Source: Nocardioides sp. Root682 (GTDB taxonomy: Bacteria; Actinomycetota; Actinomycetes; Propionibacteriales; Nocardioidaceae). Taken from it: a stretch of 64,000 nucleotides of DNA. The stretch covers positions 1,575,664 to 1,639,663 of the forward strand of contig NZ_LMHJ01000001.1 of the NCBI RefSeq assembly GCF_001427795.1, given 5' to 3'. Positions 1 to 8,104 of this stretch are shown piece after piece. Under the pieces are notes generated by a model. It saw nothing but the letters and a program-made list of their open reading frames with translations, was not told the origin of the DNA and made no database searches. The translations under genes were made by a program, and so were the position numbers. Positions within the stretch are counted from its first letter, which is position 1. Every line of letters begins with the position of its first letter.

Positions 1-305
1 AGGCGCCCGGCCCGCTCTCGCCGTAGCCTCTCCCTGCGAGATCAGCAGGGCGGTTCGGTGTGCCGAACCCATTCTGCGCGTTGTACCTCGCATGGCCCTG
101 AGAAGGCACCACTGGTAAGGCGCGCAAGCGCCCGAGGTTCAAGTCCTCTGCAATGGTGGCGTCGGACGGAGACAACAGCACTTCCCAGCCTTGCGACCGG
201 AACGGTCAGTACGACGATCCGGTCCCGCTGGTGGTGTGTTTTCGTCCGGCGTCACCTCCCACTCAAGCTCCACCGATGGCCGACAACGCGAAAGGAGAAG
301 CCGTC
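1..305. other. non-coding leader region without a convincing gene
   Basis: No reading frame here has a credible start, ribosome binding site and protein-like composition. The only structure I can support is the tRNA-like fold at about 69-157. The last 20 bases carry the Shine-Dalgarno sequence of the SPFH gene that follows. Confidence 0.5.
69..157 (+). tRNA. degenerate tRNA-Leu(GAG)-like sequence
   Basis: The segment folds like a class II tRNA. The acceptor arm pairs 69-75 with 150-156 with one mismatch. There is a short D stem (GCG/CGC near 78-91), and an anticodon loop CTGAGAA at 98-104 that would read GAG (Leu). A long variable arm has a perfect 5-bp stem with a GCAA loop (119-132). The T arm GAGG-TTCAAGT-CCTC lies at 134-148. 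The D loop lacks the invariant GG, the anticodon stem needs a two-base bulge, and no CCA follows. It is either a decayed tRNA gene or a tRNA mimic; I doubt it is a normal tRNA. Confidence 0.35.
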
Positions 306-971
306 ATGTCCCTCTTCACCATCATTGCCTCACCCGGGGAACGGCTCCTCGAGCAACGTCCGGGGCACCCGACACGCACGCTCGAGCCGGGCAAGCATCG
401 ACGGCGCTCCGACGCGACCTACGTTCCTGTCGACGTCCGTGAGCGGCTGGAGCAGGTCTCCCCTCAGGAGGTCCTCACCGCCGACGGCCTCGCGGTGAAG
501 GTGACCGCCGTGATTCGCTGGAGCGTTGCCGATGCCGTCCGGTTCACTGAGCACGCCGCCCAACCGCTGGCGTTCGTCTACCTGGCCGTTCAGGTCACCC
601 TGCGCGACGCCTTGGTCGGCGTCCCCGTGGATGAAGCCCTGACCGTTGTCCGTGGGCTCGGTCCCTCACTGACGGCGGCCGCACGCGCAGCCGCCGACAC
701 CGTCGGGATCGACGTGTTGGACGTCGCGATCAAGGACGTCATCCTGCCGCTGGAGCTCCGGACGGCGTGCGCCAGCCTCGTGACGGCCAAGCAGCAGGCA
801 CAGGTACTGCTCGAACAGGCGCGTGCCGAGACGGCCGCCCTGCGGTCGTTGGCCAATGCAGCGAAGCTGCTCGACGACCACCCGGCGCTCGCCCGGATGC
901 GGATCGTGCAGGCGATGCCCCATGGCTCGACCCTCAAGGTGTCGCTCGACTCCGAGCAGACGCCGCAGTAG
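306..971 (+). CDS. SPFH/band 7 (slipin-like) domain protein
   Basis: The 221-residue protein reads as a soluble SPFH/prohibitin-homology domain: the stretch from about residue 40 (YVPVDVRERLEQVSPQEVLTADG) through VTAVIRWSV resembles the band 7 core. It is followed by an Ala/Gln/Glu-rich helical segment (about 155-190) typical of the family's oligomerising coiled coil. No clear N-terminal membrane anchor is visible, unlike classic slipins, so membrane association is uncertain. The ATG at 306 is chosen because AAAGGAGAAG lies 6-7 bases upstream; a longer frame upstream has no such signal and overlaps the tRNA-like sequence. Family proteins scaffold membrane complexes; the exact role here is unknown. 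Confidence 0.75.
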   Translation: MSLFTIIASPGERLLEQRPGHPTRTLEPGKHRRRSDATYVPVDVRERLEQVSPQEVLTADGLAVKVTAVIRWSVADAVRFTEHAAQPLAFVYLAVQVTLRDALVGVPVDEALTVVRGLGPSLTAAARAAADTVGIDVLDVAIKDVILPLELRTACASLVTAKQQAQVLLEQARAETAALRSLANAAKLLDDHPALARMRIVQAMPHGSTLKVSLDSEQTPQ

Positions 972-984
972 GGCGGCTGGCCCA

Positions 985-1221
985 TCACTCCCTGACGCGC
1001 GCCCATTCGGCCGGGCAGTGCTCGTGTTCGCGACAGCACGCGTGCGGCGTCATCTCCTCGTCCGGCCACGGGTGCGACCACCCGTGGCCGCTGAGCTCGG
1101 GGTGCGTGCACTTGTAGTGACCGGGCCGGTCCGGCGCGGCCGCCTGCTGGAGCACGGCGGCGCGTTCGTGGGTCAGCTCTCCCTGCCGGTCGAGCAGCCG
1201 CGCCACGTCGGAGAGGTTCAC
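985..1221 (-). CDS. small Cys/His-rich protein, function unknown
   Basis: This 78-residue protein starts with a GTG whose bases overlap the TGA of the SIMPL gene upstream (GTGA), so the two are probably translationally coupled. The N-terminal half looks helical. The C-terminal half is rich in potential metal ligands: a CTH motif, several Trp-His steps, then CCREHEHC. A bound zinc or iron is a fair guess. I do not recognise the family, and the coding call rests on the coupling and the non-random Cys/His spacing. Confidence 0.6.
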   Translation of the reverse strand: MNLSDVARLLDRQGELTHERAAVLQQAAAPDRPGHYKCTHPELSGHGWSHPWPDEEMTPHACCREHEHCPAEWARVRE

Positions 1222-1898
1222 TCGGAGACGAACCGCGCGTCCACCTGGGCGGAGACCTCGATGTCCTCGGGCGAGAGCTCCAGCTCGCTGGCGCCGGAGG
1301 AGTCCTTGGCCATGCTGGCCATGCGCATGTACGGCGCCGCGCCGCCCCCGTCCATGGGCGAGATGCCCATCGTCAGCATGCCGGCATCAGCCACCGCGAC
1401 GGGTCGGACCGTTCCGAGGTCGAGCGCGTCGGCGTACTCCTGGGCGCGGCGCGAGGCGTCCTGGACGGCGCGGGTGCGGACCGCCCGCTCGAGGTCCTGC
1501 CGGTTGTTCTCGGTGAGCGCCCACACGACGCCGTCGAGGCTGAAACCGGCGGTGCCGGTGACGTGGCGCCCGACCCAGTCGGTGAGCTTCGTGAAGTCGC
1601 GGAACTTCACCTCGAGGCTGATGCTCGCGTGGTGCACCAGCGGCAGCTGCTTGCCGTCCTGGTTCCACGGGCGGTTGGCCCAGGTGCGGATGTGCTTCGT
1701 CGCCCACCAGGTGACCGGACCGTGCTCGGGGTTGTGCAGCACCTGGATCGACTTCTTCACCGCGTCGAGGTCGTTGACCACGCGGTTGTACACGGGCTTG
1801 AGCTCCGGACCCTCGAAGCCGAGCGTCGCCATCACGGTGCCGCGCTCGGGACTCTGGAAGGCGGTGTGCGAACCGCGGACGGTGAACTCGGTGGGCAT
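1218..1898 (-). CDS. SIMPL (DUF541) domain protein
   Basis: The 226-residue product matches the SIMPL/DUF541 pattern: an N-terminal beta region, a helix around LKPVYNRVVNDLDAVKKSI, and the C-terminal motif in which arginine-rich helices (SRRAQEYADAL) precede a strand about the protein's own derivative function (GTVRPVAVADAG). It lacks a signal peptide, whereas many family members are periplasmic, so it is probably cytoplasmic. The ATG at 1898 is supported by TAAGGT six bases upstream, suggesting a leaderless mRNA. The downstream Cys/His protein overlaps its stop. Its biological role is not established. Confidence 0.75.
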   Translation of the reverse strand: MPTEFTVRGSHTAFQSPERGTVMATLGFEGPELKPVYNRVVNDLDAVKKSIQVLHNPEHGPVTWWATKHIRTWANRPWNQDGKQLPLVHHASISLEVKFRDFTKLTDWVGRHVTGTAGFSLDGVVWALTENNRQDLERAVRTRAVQDASRRAQEYADALDLGTVRPVAVADAGMLTMGISPMDGGGAAPYMRMASMAKDSSGASELELSPEDIEVSAQVDARFVSE

Positions 1899-1904
1899 GG
1901 ACCC

Positions 1905-1910
1905 ACCTTA
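1905..1910 (-). promoter_or_regulatory. -10 box of the SIMPL gene, leaderless
   Basis: TAAGGT on the minus strand ends six bases before the ATG, placing transcription start at or next to the start codon. Confidence 0.5.
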
Positions 1911-1922
1911 GGAGGAAGGTCC

Positions 1923-2522
1923 TCAGGCGCGGCGGGTCTCGAGAACGCGGAAGCTCTTGGCGCTGGCCAGCCGCGTGGTCGGGAAGCCCTGCTCACCGAG
2001 CCAGCGCTGCAACGAGTCGGCGCCGAGGTTCTTGCCGACCACCATCACGGCACGGCCGTCCGGCGCGAGCCGCGGCAGCCAGGTCAGCAGCAGCTCGTGC
2101 AGCGCCTCCTTGCCGATCCGGATGGGCGGGTTCGACCAGATCTCGTCGAACTCCGCATCGGCCGGCACCTCCTCGGGCACCGACGCCATGAAGCGGTCGG
2201 CGACGCCCAGAGACGCGGCGTTCTCGTTGGCCAGCAGGACCGCGCGCTGGTTGACGTCGACGGCGGTGACGACCGCGTCCGGCACGGCAGCGGCGACGGC
2301 GAGCCCGATGACGCCGTACCCGCACCCGAGGTCGAGGATCCGGCCACCCTTCGGTGGTTCGGTCTCGCGGAACAGGATCGACGTACCGCTGTCGAGGCGG
2401 CCACGGGCGAAGACCCCGGACCCGCTCTGCAGCTGGAGCTCGAGCCCCCACACGGCCGCGTAGGCGGTCTCGCGCTGGAAGGGCACCGACGGATCGGCGG
2501 TGAAGTAGTGCTCGTCGCTCAT
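1923..2522 (-). CDS. class I SAM-dependent methyltransferase, RsmC/RlmG-like
   Basis: This 199-residue methyltransferase has the SAM-binding motif ILDLGCGYGVIGL and the catalytic NPP motif in EIWSNPPIRIG. NPP is typical of N-methyltransferases that modify guanine in rRNA (RsmC/RlmG) or glutamine. It is a single-domain version, about the size of actinobacterial RsmC-like proteins and half that of E. coli RsmC. The ATG at 2522 overlaps the truA stop as ATGA, so I prefer it over a longer frame running into truA. Pairing with a tRNA pseudouridine synthase fits an RNA-modification role; the substrate is unproven. Confidence 0.8.
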   Translation of the reverse strand: MSDEHYFTADPSVPFQRETAYAAVWGLELQLQSGSGVFARGRLDSGTSILFRETEPPKGGRILDLGCGYGVIGLAVAAAVPDAVVTAVDVNQRAVLLANENAASLGVADRFMASVPEEVPADAEFDEIWSNPPIRIGKEALHELLLTWLPRLAPDGRAVMVVGKNLGADSLQRWLGEQGFPTTRLASAKSFRVLETRRA

Positions 2523-3352
2523 GAAGGCGCCTCGGTGGAAGTACGGCGGGCGGCGGTCTGCTGGGCCCGGGCTGCGAGTTGGTCGTCGGCCGGGTAGCAG
2601 ACCTCTTCGAGTACCAGGCCGTGCGCAGGAACGACGGTCACACCCTGGTCCCGCTGCTTGCCGGTCAACACCTCGGCCGCCCAGGCGACCGACCTGCGTC
2701 CCTCGCCGACGGCGACGACGCACCCGACGAGTGCGCGCACCATCGAGTGGCAGAAGGCGTCGGCCCGGACGTGGCCGACCAGGATCCCGCTGTCGTCCCG
2801 TCGCCAGTCGAACTCGAGCAACGTGCGGATCGTCGTCGCGCCTTCACGCTTCTTGCAGAACGCGGCGAAGTCGTGGAGGCCGATGAGGGAGGCCGAGGCC
2901 TCGTTCATGGCGTCCCCGTCGAGGTGCCGTCCCCAGCGCAGCACCTCGCGCCGGCGCAGCGGGTCGATCAGGGCCGGCGCGTCGGCGATCCGGTAGGAGT
3001 AGCGCCGCCACAGTGCGGAGTAGCGCGCGTCGAAGCCGTCCGCCGCGGGGACGATGTGGTGGACGCGGACGTCACGACCGAGCACGCCGTTGACGCGGCG
3101 ACCGAGGCGGTAGAGCTGGTCGGGTGCGACGGCCACCAGGTCCTCGGGGACGTCGACGTGGGCGACCTGGGCGCGCGCGTGCACGCCGGCGTCGGTCCGT
3201 CCGGCGACGGTCACGGTCAGCGAGCCCTCGGGGATGCGCAGGACCGTGGTCAGCGCCGTCGTCAGGTCTTCCTGCACCGTCCGCAGCCCCGGCTGGGTGG
3301 CCCATCCCCGGAATTCGGTGCCGTCATAGGCAAGATCGATCCGCAACCGCAC
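2519..3352 (-). CDS. truA: tRNA pseudouridine(38-40) synthase TruA
   Basis: The 277-residue protein carries the TruA hallmarks: an N-terminal RIDLAYDGTEFRGWATQPG, the catalytic aspartate in AGRTDAGVHARAQVAH, and FCHSMVRALVG near the C-terminus. It isomerises U38-U40 in tRNA anticodon stems. Length is close to E. coli TruA (270). The GTG at 3352 is chosen because TACGAT lies six bases upstream, a leaderless layout, and because the homologous region begins at once. It is followed by the methyltransferase gene with an ATGA overlap. Confidence 0.95.
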   Translation of the reverse strand: MRLRIDLAYDGTEFRGWATQPGLRTVQEDLTTALTTVLRIPEGSLTVTVAGRTDAGVHARAQVAHVDVPEDLVAVAPDQLYRLGRRVNGVLGRDVRVHHIVPAADGFDARYSALWRRYSYRIADAPALIDPLRRREVLRWGRHLDGDAMNEASASLIGLHDFAAFCKKREGATTIRTLLEFDWRRDDSGILVGHVRADAFCHSMVRALVGCVVAVGEGRRSVAWAAEVLTGKQRDQGVTVVPAHGLVLEEVCYPADDQLAARAQQTAARRTSTEAPS

Positions 3353-3358
3353 GCGTGA

Positions 3359-3364
3359 ATCGTA
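3359..3364 (-). promoter_or_regulatory. -10 box of truA, leaderless
   Basis: TACGAT on the minus strand, six bases before the GTG start of truA, within the 17-bp gap after the carbohydrate kinase gene. Confidence 0.5.
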
Positions 3365-3369
3365 GGGCG

Positions 3370-4296
3370 TCAGACGATCTCGGCGCGGGTCGGCGGGTCT
3401 GCGCCCACCCGGCCGACGGTGATCGCGGCTGCCTTGGCGGCGTACTCCAGCGCAGCGATCCACTCCTCCGCGTCCAGTGCGGCGATCCGGTCACCACCGC
3501 CGGCGCCGAGCAGTGGCCAGAGGTGGTCGAGCAGTGCTGCGCCGAACGTGTCGCCGGCGCCGATGGTGTCGACGACCTCGACCATCTGGGCGTGGATGCC
3601 GCCGGTGCACCAGTCGCAGCCGCAGCGTGAGTGCCACGAAGCACCGCCGTCGCCGTGCGTCACGACGACGGCCGACGGACCCAGCTCGAGGAGGCGGGAC
3701 GCCGACTCCCCCGGGTCCTGGTCGGGCCACAGGGCCAACAGGTCCTCGTCGGACGCCTTCACGAGGTCGGCGAGCGCCGCCATCCGCGTCACCCCGGCGA
3801 CCACCTCGGGTCCGGTGCCGGTGATCGCGGGGCGGAGGTTGACGTCGTACGACACCGTGGTGGTGACCTTGAGCTGCTCCACCAGCGCGAACACGTCCGC
3901 AGCACCCGGGGCGAGCAACGGAGCCAGCGACGTCACGTGCACGACGTGCGACGGATCGGCCTGCGGATCGGGCACGACATCGGCGGGCAGCTGCCACCCC
4001 ACCTCGAACGTGTACGACGCCGCGCCGGTCGCGTCGATGACGGCGTCCGCGCGCGGGCTGGATGCCAGCACCTGCGGATCGCCCGCGAGCGTGACACCGG
4101 CATCCCGCAGGTGCGCAGCGAGCAGCTCGCCGGCGGCGTCGGGACCGTAGGCGGTCGCGAGCCGGACCGGGCGGCTCAGCCGGGCCAGGGCGACGGCCAC
4201 GTTGACCGCCGAGCCTCCGGGCCGCTCGACGGGCACCGCTCCGGGCACCTGCACCACGTCGAGCACGGCTTCACCGATCACCAGGGCTGTCGTCAC
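3370..4296 (-). CDS. PfkB-family carbohydrate kinase
   Basis: This 308-residue protein has the PfkB/ribokinase fold signatures: N-terminal [14 protein letters not shown] and the ATP/anion-hole motif [13 protein letters not shown] with its catalytic Asp. Such enzymes phosphorylate sugars (fructose, ribose, 2-keto-3-deoxygluconate) or nucleosides; the substrate cannot be told from sequence. An unusual CGCDWC cysteine cluster sits some 20 residues before the catalytic motif, where relatives have no cysteines. It starts with GTG, divergent from xseA with a 48-bp shared intergenic region. Confidence 0.85.
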   Translation of the reverse strand: MTTALVIGEAVLDVVQVPGAVPVERPGGSAVNVAVALARLSRPVRLATAYGPDAAGELLAAHLRDAGVTLAGDPQVLASSPRADAVIDATGAASYTFEVGWQLPADVVPDPQADPSHVVHVTSLAPLLAPGAADVFALVEQLKVTTTVSYDVNLRPAITGTGPEVVAGVTRMAALADLVKASDEDLLALWPDQDPGESASRLLELGPSAVVVTHGDGGASWHSRCGCDWCTGGIHAQMVEVVDTIGAGDTFGAALLDHLWPLLGAGGGDRIAALDAEEWIAALEYAAKAAAITVGRVGADPPTRAEIV

Positions 4297-4331
4297 GGCC
4301 CCACTGTGCCGTTGTTGTCGGCCCGATCAAA

Positions 4332-4337
4332 TAGGCT
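4332..4337 (+). promoter_or_regulatory. -10 box of xseA, leaderless
   Basis: TAGGCT seven bases before the GTG at 4345; no Shine-Dalgarno is present between them. Confidence 0.5.
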
Positions 4338-4344
4338 CGCGGGC

Positions 4345-5577
4345 GTGACCCTGGAGACCTCGCTCGAGAAGCCGGCCCCGGTCCGGGCGATCGCGAACGC
4401 GATCTCGGGCTGGATCGACCGGCTGGGCGCGGTGTGGGTCGAGGGCCAGGTCACCCAGATCAGTCGTCGGCCCGGGCTGGCCACGGTCTTCCTCACCCTG
4501 CGCGACTCGGTCGCCGACATCTCGGTGCCGGTCACCTGCTCGCGCGTCCTGTTCGACGGACTCGCCACCCCGGTCACCGAGGGCGCCAGCGTGGTCATCC
4601 ACGCGAAGCCGACCTATTACGCCAACCGCGGCAGCATGTCGCTGCAGGCCCGCGACATCCGGATGGTCGGTCTCGGCGAGCTGCTTGCCCGCCTCGAGCA
4701 GCGCCGCCAGCTGTTGGCTGCTGAAGGTCTCTTCTCCACCGAGCGCAAACGGCGGCTGCCGACCCTTCCGGCGCGGGTCGGACTGGTCACCGCAGCCAGC
4801 TCCGCCGCCGAGCGCGACGTGGTCGAGAACGCCACCCGCCGCTGGCCAGCGGTCGTCTTCGAGATCGCCTACGCCTCGATGCAGGGCCACAAGTCCGCGG
4901 CCGAGGTGATCGACGCCGTACGCCGCCTCGACGCACACGCCGAGGTCGACGTCATCGTGATCGCCCGCGGAGGTGGCTCGGTCGAGGACCTGCTGCCCTT
5001 CTCCGACGAGGGCCTGATCCGCGTGGTCGCTGCTGCTCGCACCCCGATCGTGTCGGCGATCGGCCACGAGCCGGACTCCCCACTGCTCGACCTGGTCGCC
5101 GACCTCCGGGCCTCCACTCCGACCGACGCGGCCAAGCTGATCGTGCCGGACATGCTCCAGGAGCGGAGCCGGGTGATCGAGGCCCGCTCACGCATCCGTC
5201 AGGCCGTCACGATGCGGCTGGACCGGGAGCAGGGACAGCTCGACGCGATCAGGTCCCGGCCGGTGCTCGCCGATCCGCGCACCCTCCTGGACGCGCGCGC
5301 CGAGGAGCTCGACGACTGGCGGGTCCGGATCCGCCGCCAGCTCGAGACCCGGCTCGACCGGGCAGCCGACGACATCGGCCACCGCCGGGCGCGGGTCAAG
5401 GCGCTCTCACCGCTGGCCACCCTGCAGCGGGGGTACGCCGTGCTGCAGGATGCCGACGGCCACGTCGTCACGTCCGCCGCCGGGGTCACCGCCGGGGCCG
5501 GACTGGTCGTGCGGGTCGCCGACGGCCGGATCAACGCCACCGCCACCACGACCGAACTGATCGAGGAGAGCCCATGA
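4345..5577 (+). CDS. xseA: exodeoxyribonuclease VII large subunit XseA
   Basis: The 410-residue protein has an N-terminal OB-fold (about 15-110, [14 protein letters not shown] ... [16 protein letters not shown]) and the exonuclease VII catalytic domain ([61 protein letters not shown]). With XseB it degrades single-stranded DNA from both ends. The GTG at 4345 is preferred because a TAGGCT box lies seven bases upstream and the family homology begins there. The stop overlaps the xseB start (ATGA). Confidence 0.95.
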   Translation: MTLETSLEKPAPVRAIANAISGWIDRLGAVWVEGQVTQISRRPGLATVFLTLRDSVADISVPVTCSRVLFDGLATPVTEGASVVIHAKPTYYANRGSMSLQARDIRMVGLGELLARLEQRRQLLAAEGLFSTERKRRLPTLPARVGLVTAASSAAERDVVENATRRWPAVVFEIAYASMQGHKSAAEVIDAVRRLDAHAEVDVIVIARGGGSVEDLLPFSDEGLIRVVAAARTPIVSAIGHEPDSPLLDLVADLRASTPTDAAKLIVPDMLQERSRVIEARSRIRQAVTMRLDREQGQLDAIRSRPVLADPRTLLDARAEELDDWRVRIRRQLETRLDRAADDIGHRRARVKALSPLATLQRGYAVLQDADGHVVTSAAGVTAGAGLVVRVADGRINATATTTELIEESP

Positions 5578-5786
5578 GTGAGTTGACTGACGAGACTCCG
5601 TCCTACGAGGACGCCCGCGCCGAGCTGGTCGAGGTGGTCCGTCAGCTCGAGGCCGGCGGCACCACCCTCGAGGAGTCGCTCACGCTCTGGGAGCGCGGCG
5701 AGAAGCTCGCCACCGTCTGCCAGGACTGGATCGACGGTGCACGAGCCCGGCTGGACGCCGTGCTCGAAGCCGGCGACGAGGAGTAG
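5574..5786 (+). CDS. xseB: exodeoxyribonuclease VII small subunit XseB
   Basis: Seventy residues with the family pattern [35 protein letters not shown], two helices that form the coiled neck of the exonuclease VII complex. The ATG overlaps the xseA stop, so equimolar or coupled translation is likely. Length is normal for XseB. Confidence 0.95.
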   Translation: MSELTDETPSYEDARAELVEVVRQLEAGGTTLEESLTLWERGEKLATVCQDWIDGARARLDAVLEAGDEE

Positions 5787-5789
5787 CTC

Positions 5790-6938
5790 CTAACGCAGGA
5801 CCGGCGTCCACGACCAGGCCTCGTTGCTCCTCGCCTCCTTGGTCCACGACTGGGCTGCCAGGGCGGTGACCACGATGAGTTCTTCGCCGGCCCACACCGC
5901 CGGGCCGGGCTGCTCCGAGGCACCCGTCGGCTGAGGCACCTGCAGCCAGGTGCCGCTGAGGTCGTCGTACACGTAGCCCTCGCTCGCCATCAGGCGTCCG
6001 TCGGGGGCGTACACACCCCAGCCGGTCGAGCGTTCCGCGGGCTGCGGAAGGGCCGACCAGGCGCCCGTGCGCAGGTCGAGGCGCCCGCCCGCCGGGACCT
6101 GGCGCCCGTAGTCGCCGGGCGGATCACCACCGCCGTCCGAGGTGGCCAGGCTGAGCCCGATGGCCCGATCGCCCAGCGCGCCGTCGAAACCGCCCGTCCA
6201 CTCCCCCACTCCGAACTCGCGCCAGGTGCCGTCCGGTTGCAGCAAGGCCGCTTCCACGTACGACGGACGCGCGCCGCCGCCGGGACTCGCGACCAGGGCG
6301 TGGGCCCCGAGCAGCAGCCCGTACGGAGTGCTGACCATGGAACGGCCGAACGAGGGGCCGAGCGGGTCGTCCGGGAGGTCGGACCACTCGTCGGTGTCCG
6401 GTGAGTACGCGAGGTCCGCACGCTTCCCGTCCTCGTCGCTCCCGCTGACGAGCACCAGTCGGTCGCCATCCGCGACCAGGTCGTACCAGCCGCTGATGCG
6501 ACGAGGCAACGTCGTCCAACGGTCCCTGGCGACGTCGTAGGACAACAGACTCTCGTCGACCCGGATGAACAGCCGCCCCGCCACGACCACGCCGCGGTTG
6601 TACGCCGCGATCTGGCGAGGCGCATCGGCGATGCGGCGCCAGGTCCGGGTGGCCGGGTCGAGCGCGGCGCCGTCGGTCGCTGCTTCTGTCGCCTTCACAC
6701 AGGACGCGTTGGGCGGGCAGGGTTCGCCGACGTCACCTCCGACAGCGAGCACCTCGCTGCCGGTCCACACCACGACCGGTCCGTCCCGCTCGGCGAGGGG
6801 GAAGTCGGGGAGCCGCTGCCACTCGGGCTGGTCACTGGCCCGGGCCGGCTCGGGCGCGGGGTCGGCGTCGTTCTCATGGCTGCACGCCGGCAGGCCCAGC
6901 AAGGTCAGGGCGATGACCAACGGCAGCAGGCGGCGCAT
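5790..6938 (-). CDS. kelch-repeat lipoprotein
   Basis: This 382-residue protein begins with a lipoprotein signal peptide (LLPLVIALTLLGLPAC, lipidated Cys at about residue 19) and continues as repeated beta-blades of kelch/galactose-oxidase type (GSEVLAVGG, ATRTWRRIADAP, YDVARDRWTTLP, SPDTDEWSDLPDDP). It is therefore expected to be a beta-propeller anchored outside the membrane. Substrate or partner is unknown. It lies downstream of the DUF4245 gene in the same direction, separated by a tandem repeat. Its stop is three bases beyond the convergent xseB stop. Confidence 0.75.
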   Translation of the reverse strand: MRRLLPLVIALTLLGLPACSHENDADPAPEPARASDQPEWQRLPDFPLAERDGPVVVWTGSEVLAVGGDVGEPCPPNASCVKATEAATDGAALDPATRTWRRIADAPRQIAAYNRGVVVAGRLFIRVDESLLSYDVARDRWTTLPRRISGWYDLVADGDRLVLVSGSDEDGKRADLAYSPDTDEWSDLPDDPLGPSFGRSMVSTPYGLLLGAHALVASPGGGARPSYVEAALLQPDGTWREFGVGEWTGGFDGALGDRAIGLSLATSDGGGDPPGDYGRQVPAGGRLDLRTGAWSALPQPAERSTGWGVYAPDGRLMASEGYVYDDLSGTWLQVPQPTGASEQPGPAVWAGEELIVVTALAAQSWTKEARSNEAWSWTPVLR

Positions 6939-6964
6939 GGCCTTACGACGCTCTCACGTCGCCG

Positions 6965-7012
6965 GCGGTTCCGTCAGCGGTTCCGTCAGCGGTTCCGTCA
7001 GCGGTTCCGTCA
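6965..7012 (-). repeat. four perfect 12-bp tandem repeats carrying in-frame stops
   Basis: Four exact head-to-tail copies of a 12-bp unit (minus strand TGACGGAACCGC). The first TGA on the minus strand is the stop codon of the DUF4245 gene. Because the unit is four codons long, the stop is repeated in frame four times. Confidence 0.9.
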
Positions 7013-7591
7013 GCGGATCGGCGCGGTGGTCAGGCGGTCGATGATGGTCTGGAGGTCCTTGGCCGGGGCCGAGCCGAACACGATCAACGTGTCGTCGCCG
7101 TACTCAGCCGCAAACGCGGTGTCGCCACCGTCGTCCGTGTAGCCCTTCCACTTCCGCACGACTGGACTGCTGACACTCGCGGGAACGGTGTAGGCGTCGG
7201 CGACCTGCGTCTCCTCGTCCACCCACTGCGCCAGCAACGCCGGGATGGTGGAGTCCTCCTGGCGGACCCCGACGAAGTCTCCGTCGTCGGTCAGGAGGCG
7301 GACCATGAAGACCGGGTCGTCACCGGGAACGATGTCGACGCCGGTCGCGATCCAGCCGTCCGGCAGCGTCGCGGGATAGGTCGGCGTGAGCCCGGCCTGC
7401 TGCGCCGACTCGATCGTCTCGGCGTACTCGATCGCCTCGGGCTTGATCTCGAGGTCGTGCCGGAACGCACCGGTGAAGTACAGCAGCGCCCCGAGCCCGA
7501 TCACGGTCACGACCAGGGAGGTGACCAGCCCGGCAGCCGATCGCTGGTAGCGGCCGGCCTTTCCGGTGGGCTCTGTCTTCGGGGCGCTCAT
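7010..7591 (-). CDS. DUF4245 domain membrane-anchored protein
   Basis: The 193-residue protein has a short basic N-terminus, one membrane segment (about 20-42, GLVTSLVVTVIGLGALLYFTG) and an extracytoplasmic domain with PATLPDGWIATGVDIVPG and the closing FGSAPAKDLQTIIDRL, which match the actinobacterial DUF4245 family. Function is unknown. In other actinobacteria DUF4245 genes lie near xseAB, fructose bisphosphatase and fumarase genes, which are all in this window; this supports the family call. Its stop codon falls inside the 12-bp tandem repeat. Confidence 0.85.
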   Translation of the reverse strand: MSAPKTEPTGKAGRYQRSAAGLVTSLVVTVIGLGALLYFTGAFRHDLEIKPEAIEYAETIESAQQAGLTPTYPATLPDGWIATGVDIVPGDDPVFMVRLLTDDGDFVGVRQEDSTIPALLAQWVDEETQVADAYTVPASVSSPVVRKWKGYTDDGGDTAFAAEYGDDTLIVFGSAPAKDLQTIIDRLTTAPIR

Positions 7592-7702
7592 GACGGCTCA
7601 AGTATCCCGGGGACGCCTCGGCGGACGGCAGCCGGGGACGGCGTACGCGCATTTGCGTCTCATTTGAACCAAATCAGTCGCAGGTGCGACACAATGGGCG
7701 CC

Positions 7703-8104
7703 ATGACCGACTATCGCGTGGCCGAAGCCGCCGAGCTCCTCGGGGTCAGCACCGACACGGTGCGCCGGTGGATCGACGCCGGCCGGGTGCCGAGCAGCAG
7801 CACCGACGGCCGCACCGTGATCCCCGGTGCCGACCTCGCCGCGCTCGCGACGTCACTGGTCGACGAGGCCGAGCACGACCGCACCCGGGCAGGCGCCGTC
7901 AGCGCACGCAACCGGATGACCGGCATCGTCACCCGCGTCGTGACCGACACCGTGATGGCCCAGGTCGAGATGGTGTGCGGGCCGTACCGCGTCGTGTCCC
8001 TGATGAGCACCGAGGCCGCCGTCGAGCTCGGCCTCGAGCCCGGCGTTCGCGCCATCGCCTCGGTGAAGTCCACCAATGTCGTCGTCGAGAGGCCGGTCCG
8101 ATGA
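7703..8104 (+). CDS. HTH-Mop (TOBE) molybdate-responsive protein
   Basis: The 133-residue protein joins an excisionase/MerR-type helix-turn-helix (YRVAEAAELLGVSTDTVRRWIDAGRVP, about 1-50) to a single molybdopterin-binding TOBE (Mop) domain (RNMTGIVTRVV ... SLMSTEAAVELGLEPG, about 65-130). Mop domains bind molybdate, so it likely senses molybdate and may regulate the operon. It is the first gene before modABC and overlaps modA as ATGA. The ATG at 7703 is favoured over one at 7694 because a weak CACAAT box lies seven bases upstream. Confidence 0.85.
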   Translation: MTDYRVAEAAELLGVSTDTVRRWIDAGRVPSSSTDGRTVIPGADLAALATSLVDEAEHDRTRAGAVSARNRMTGIVTRVVTDTVMAQVEMVCGPYRVVSLMSTEAAVELGLEPGVRAIASVKSTNVVVERPVR

